Shown here in pieces: positions 60,101 to 64,000 of a stretch of DNA of 64,000 bases. The notes under the pieces were generated by a model, which had not been told where the DNA came from, ran no database searches, and saw only the letters and a list, made by a program, of their open reading frames with translations. Where the stretch lies: NCBI GenBank assembly GCA_013350335.1, contig CM023540.1, forward strand, positions 62,617,195 to 62,681,194, read 5' to 3'. The stretch's first letter is position 1, and every line of letters begins with the position of its first letter. A program made the translations under genes and the position numbers. This DNA is from Chimonanthus salicifolius. Taxonomy: Eukaryota; Streptophyta; Magnoliopsida; Laurales; Calycanthaceae.

Positions 60101-61558
60101 CGTATTGTTTGCCCTCGGGTTACCAAAATGTCACTCTTCGGCGATAACAGTCGATGTTGGCATGAAACTTAGCCAACCAATCCATGTCGAATATTATATC
60201 ATACTCAGACATGTCAAGCACCAGATAATTGAACTCAAATCTGAGTCCAGTTAATTCAGTGTTAACCGTCGTACATATAAGTCCCAATGCCGAGTCTCCG
60301 ACAGGGGACACAATTGTAAGTGCTGTGGCTAATCTTTGAACTAATGTACCGGTAGCAATAATAAATGATGCAGCTATGAAGGAGTGTGATGCTCCAGAAT
60401 CAAATAGTGCATATGCATAAGAACTACTCACTACCGCCATACCTTGTATCACCGCATGATCTTCTTCTTCTGGAGACGTTAGAGTAAATAATCGTCCAGC
60501 TCCAGCAGGGTTAGAACCTCGACCTCCCCGACTTTGCAATCTACCTCCTCTGGAGTTTACCGGTCTAGCTGGCGGACGAAATGATCCTCTGGAGTATGAC
60601 AGCCTGTTGAGTTTTGGGCAGTCCTTTTTGAAGTGACCTGGTTGATCACAGTGATAGCAAGTGTTCACTCCTCTAGATGCTTGAGTGACTGCTACTAATT
60701 GGGAGGGCTGATTGGGACGAAAGCCCCCAGTTGATCCAACAGACGGCGAGGGTCTGCTGAAGTTCGATCTGAACTTCTTGTTGGGTTGATACGCACCCCT
60801 CCCACTCGGCGCTCGGCGGTTGTCCACTCTTGCAAATTCCGCCAATTCTTGTTCCACAATGGTAGCCCTGCTAACTACTTCCGCCAGAGTGGCTGCTTTG
60901 AACACGGTTACCCTGGCCCTAATGTTTGGCCGTAACCCACGCTCGAACTTGCGAGCCCTCCGATATTCCGTGTCCACAACATAAAATGCATAAATTGACA
61001 GGCTGAGAAATTCTTGGTGATACTCAGCCACCGTCATCGAGCCTTGCACTAATGTCATAAACGCCTGAATCTGACGTTCCCTCTCTTCCTCTAGAAAATA
61101 GCACTCTAAGAATGTCGCTGAGAATTGCTCCCAGGTCATAGCAATTCTTTCTCCTTCTGGCACAAGTGCCTGCTGTTTCTCCACTACTTTCCACCATTTA
61201 GCAGCGTCATCTATTAGCTATGACGTGACCAATAGAATTTTGTGAGCATGACTCTTGATATTCAAAAGAGCCAGTATGTGGGAGATCTTTTCCAGCCAGT
61301 TCTCAGCTCCGATAGGCCCTTCTCTGCTCCTAAAGTAAGGTGGGCGCTGTTGTTGAAAATCTCTGACCATGTTACAGTCATTAGTTTCACTCGTGCTTCC
61401 ACCTCCGCTCATATGTTGTTGGAGGACAGAAGTGACTACTGCCTGTACCAAGCTCTGTAGTTCATGCGGTACATGTGGTATAGTCACGTTGCTGTTGCTG
61501 TTTCCTTCTTCCTCCCGTCGGTATGAAGAGTCATTACCTTCCTTTTCGTCCCGTCGAT
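57121..61558 (-). pseudogene. gag-pol of element K, with several stops and a frameshift
   Basis: Almost the whole polyprotein is in one frame on the minus strand: gag (VPHELQSLVQAVV on), knuckle CYHCDQPGHFKKDC, protease FDSGAS (intact triad), RT with FIDD, RNase H ([10 protein letters not shown]), integrase and chromodomain. Inactivating changes: stop in gag at 61218-61220 (Gln codon of TSQL), stop after RVTFW at 60120-60122, stop at the second Trp of HYWWHG (58296-58298), stop in HPQTDG (57882-57884), a frameshift near 57700, and a stop at the Tyr of VAYQL (57412-57414). The first residues of gag are missing because the frame is fused at about 61558 to LTR sequence. An old copy. Confidence 0.93.
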
Positions 61559-62709
61559 ATTAAAACCTTGGTGTATTCGGCCATAATCCTGACCCAATAC
61601 ATACCCCATTTGTTCCATGTTATTAAACCAAAATAACACATAGATACTTACCAAATTTTCCAAACTTTCTTCTTGCCTTTGATCCTTGGTTTCTCCCTTT
61701 TATTTCTTCTTTCTTTCCTTAATTCTTTGCTGGTTTATGCTTGAATTACTGGTGCCAAAAACATCTGCTGTTCCAGCCAGGAAAAACGAATTGGAGAGAG
61801 GGAGAGAGAGATGGGAATTCTTGGATTTCCAAAGTGAAAATCGGCCAAGATGGTAATATTTTCCTTTTGTAGTTTCAGCCCCATCTCCCATTCATCCTCC
61901 CTATTTAATTTTGTTAAAACCGATGGGGCATTGGGTGTCAACGAAGACACCCCTTGGTGCCAAACATTGCATCTCTTTGGAAATGAACCAATGCATCCAT
62001 TCATGAATGGGTGCCGCCCAACCTTGGTGTCCCTTGGTTTTGTCAAGGCACCTCTTCATACCAACGGCTGAGATTGATTCTGATCAAGTGTTGTGTGAGA
62101 TTACAACTCATTTCCACCTCCTCTTGACTCACTTAACTCATGATATTTTTATTCTAAACCAACTCATCCAACTCATCACATTTAGTGCACCAAGTTTGAG
62201 TCAACTCTTTTCTTAAATCAAACTCACTTCAAGTCATTCCAACTCAAGCTGAACTAACTCATTCTTGAGTTCATTTGAGGGCCCACACGATCATCCGTGG
62301 TCAACTTAGTCAACCCGACCCATTGGGTCCCCAATCAGCCCCTTGACCCGTTTTGACAACTTGACCCATTAATGGGCTGATTTTGCCACTTTTAAATGGT
62401 TTTCACTTGTGCATCAGACCTACCCATTTTTGCTCTACCTGATTTCCTATCAGTTCAGCTTGACCCCATTTAATTTGAGCTTACACAATGGTCAAATAAT
62501 CCATTATGACCCATTGGGTCCAATTGGGCCATTTGACCCATTTAGCCATTTTCGACCCAATTGATGTTCATTACCCATCCAATCAAACTTGACCTTTATA
62601 CTGTGCTCATATGATCTTAATTTGAGCAATGGGCCCCACCATTTCCTTATTTGACATCTCAAAATAATTTTCATAATTATCCACTTCATTGAGAAATCGG
62701 GGTGTCACA
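61559..62709 (-). repeat. 5' LTR remnant of element K
   Basis: It matches about 55889-57057 of LTR K. It keeps the exon-like block and donor (about 61650) and runs to the terminus GGGGTGTCACA (a decayed TTACA) at 62709. The acceptor half of the LTR, the PBS and the leader are deleted. The corresponding TATA box has decayed (CTTTTGTA). Confidence 0.88.
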
Positions 62710-64000
62710 TTCACTGCCGCTACTTTAGCCGGGTCCACGACTATACCTTCCTCTGATATGATGTGCCCCAAGAAGTTGACTCCAGATAGCCAAAATTCAC
62801 ACTTGCTGGCTTTGGCATACAATTGGTTCTTCCTCAAAGTGTCTAAGACTATCCGCAGGTGCTCGACATGTTCCTTCTGACTTTTGGAATAGATCAGAAT
62901 ATCATCAATGAATACAATCACAAACCGATCCAAGTAAGGACGGAATATCCTATTCATTAGGTCCATGAACACAGCCGGTGCGTTTGTAAGTCCAAACGGC
63001 ATGACCACATATTCATATAAGCCATACCGTGTCCTGAAGGCCGTCTTCTCTATGTCCTCCTCCCTAACCCGGATTTGATGGTACCCAGACATTAGATCAA
63101 TCTTGGAGAAGTGAGAGGAACCCCTAAGTTGATCAAACAAATCGTCAATCTGGAGTAGGGGATACTTCTTCATGACAGTCAGCTGGTTCAACTTTCTATA
63201 ATCCACACACATTCGCAGGGTACCGCCTTTCTTCTTCACAAATAATACCGGGGCTCCCCATGCGGAAGTGTTGTTCTGAATAAAACCCAGTCTGAGTAGT
63301 TCATCAATCTGCTTCTTCAACTCAGTCATCTCAGCTGGTGCCATCCTATAATGGGGTAATGATACTGGAGCGGCACCGGGGTATAACTTGATTTCAAAGT
63401 CTATCTCCCTCTTGGGTGGCAAACCAGGGAGCTCTATTGGGAATACCTCGGCATAATCTGCTAATACAGCCGGAAGTTCAATTATTGGTGCTCTATCTAA
63501 TCTGAGGCTGTTCAAGGCAAGATGGTTCAATTCTTCCTGCAGCTTCTAGGGATGCCCTGTCTGTCAGCGTGTACCACGTATCGCTTTCCCTCGGGTGACC
63601 AAAATATCACCCTACGAAGATGGCAATCAATATGGGCTTGATATGTAGTCAACCAGTCCATGCCAAATATAACATCGTATTCAGCCATATCGATTACTAA
63701 ATAGTTGAACTCGAATCTGAATCCCACGAGTTCAGTGTTCAATGCCGTACATATGAGTCCTAATGATGTGTCTCTGACGGGGGATACAATGGTAAGTGAT
63801 GTGGACAGGTTTTGTACTAATGTGCCCGTAGCAGATATGAATGCAGCAGATATAAATGAATGTGAAGCTCTAGAGTCAAATAATGTAACAACATAGGAAC
63901 TACCAACTACAGCCATACCTTTAATCACTGAGCGATCCACCGCTACTGGAGAAGGTATGGTAAAAAGCCGTCCAGATCCTGTAGGGTTTGTCGCCTGCCC
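62710..64000 (-). pseudogene. protease-RT of element L, runs off the window
   Basis: The minus strand from 64000: spacer after the knuckle (GSGRLF), VIKGMAV, protease, linker, then RT with MPFGLTNAP and FIDD, ending at KVAAV where K LTR sequence begins. The protease triad DSG reads DSR (FDSRASHS), losing the Gly. A 1-nt deletion near 63541 shifts the frame between protease and RT. It is closest to H and M among the copies here. Gag and LTR lie outside the window. Confidence 0.9.

Overview
The window is plant nuclear DNA made almost entirely of nested Ty3/gypsy LTR retrotransposons of the chromovirus (Tekay/Del-like) type. The evidence is: LTRs of 2.3-4 kb beginning TGTAA and ending TTACA; primer-binding sites complementary to the 3' end of initiator-methionine tRNA; gag with a CCHC knuckle; protease, RT, RNase H and integrase in one gag-pol frame; and a chromodomain-like tail after the integrase GPF motif. 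I see no host gene, rRNA, tRNA or CRISPR array. The organism cannot be named from this sequence; an angiosperm with a large, repeat-rich genome fits.

Layout. 1-9615: a plus-strand LTR (B) split by element A (322-8449, TSD TATCG), a gag-containing non-autonomous element. 9616-21089: minus-strand LTR pieces C and C', a plus-strand LTR piece, an internally deleted pol fragment and LTR E. 21090-22653: the only stretch of more than 1 kb that I cannot tie to a repeat. 22654-37029: LTR G, holding LTR fragment F, which holds the youngest element M (25504-35207, TSD TTTGA, two 2312-bp LTRs that look identical except for two T-run lengths). 37030-48228: element D, its chromodomain codons split by element H (40552-47864, TSD TCCCA). 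48229-53626: LTR I joined head to head with LTR J and a decayed gag, then an LTR scrap. 53627-62709: decayed element K. 62710-64000: pol of element L, which runs off the window.

How the parts relate. Only M has long open frames (gag-protease-RT-RNase H-integrase, then integrase-chromodomain), and even M is broken by a 1-nt frameshift in integrase. A, E, H, J, K and L are deletion or nonsense derivatives, so they could move only with proteins supplied in trans, if at all.

The most unusual signal lies inside the LTRs. Most LTR families here carry (1) a 5' splice-site consensus (usually GTAAGT) just after a conserved exon-like block, (2) an array of 1-9 copies of an 11-bp-arm hairpin (GGTTCGGCCAT / ATGGCCGAACC) at roughly 100-200 bp spacing, (3) a conserved CATGCATG (RY) block and a family-specific minisatellite, and (4) a CTAAC-like branch site, pyrimidine tract and CAG. 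Read together these look like a conserved leader intron lying wholly inside the LTR, with the hairpin array as its main content. The youngest element, M, has lost both the donor and the hairpins.
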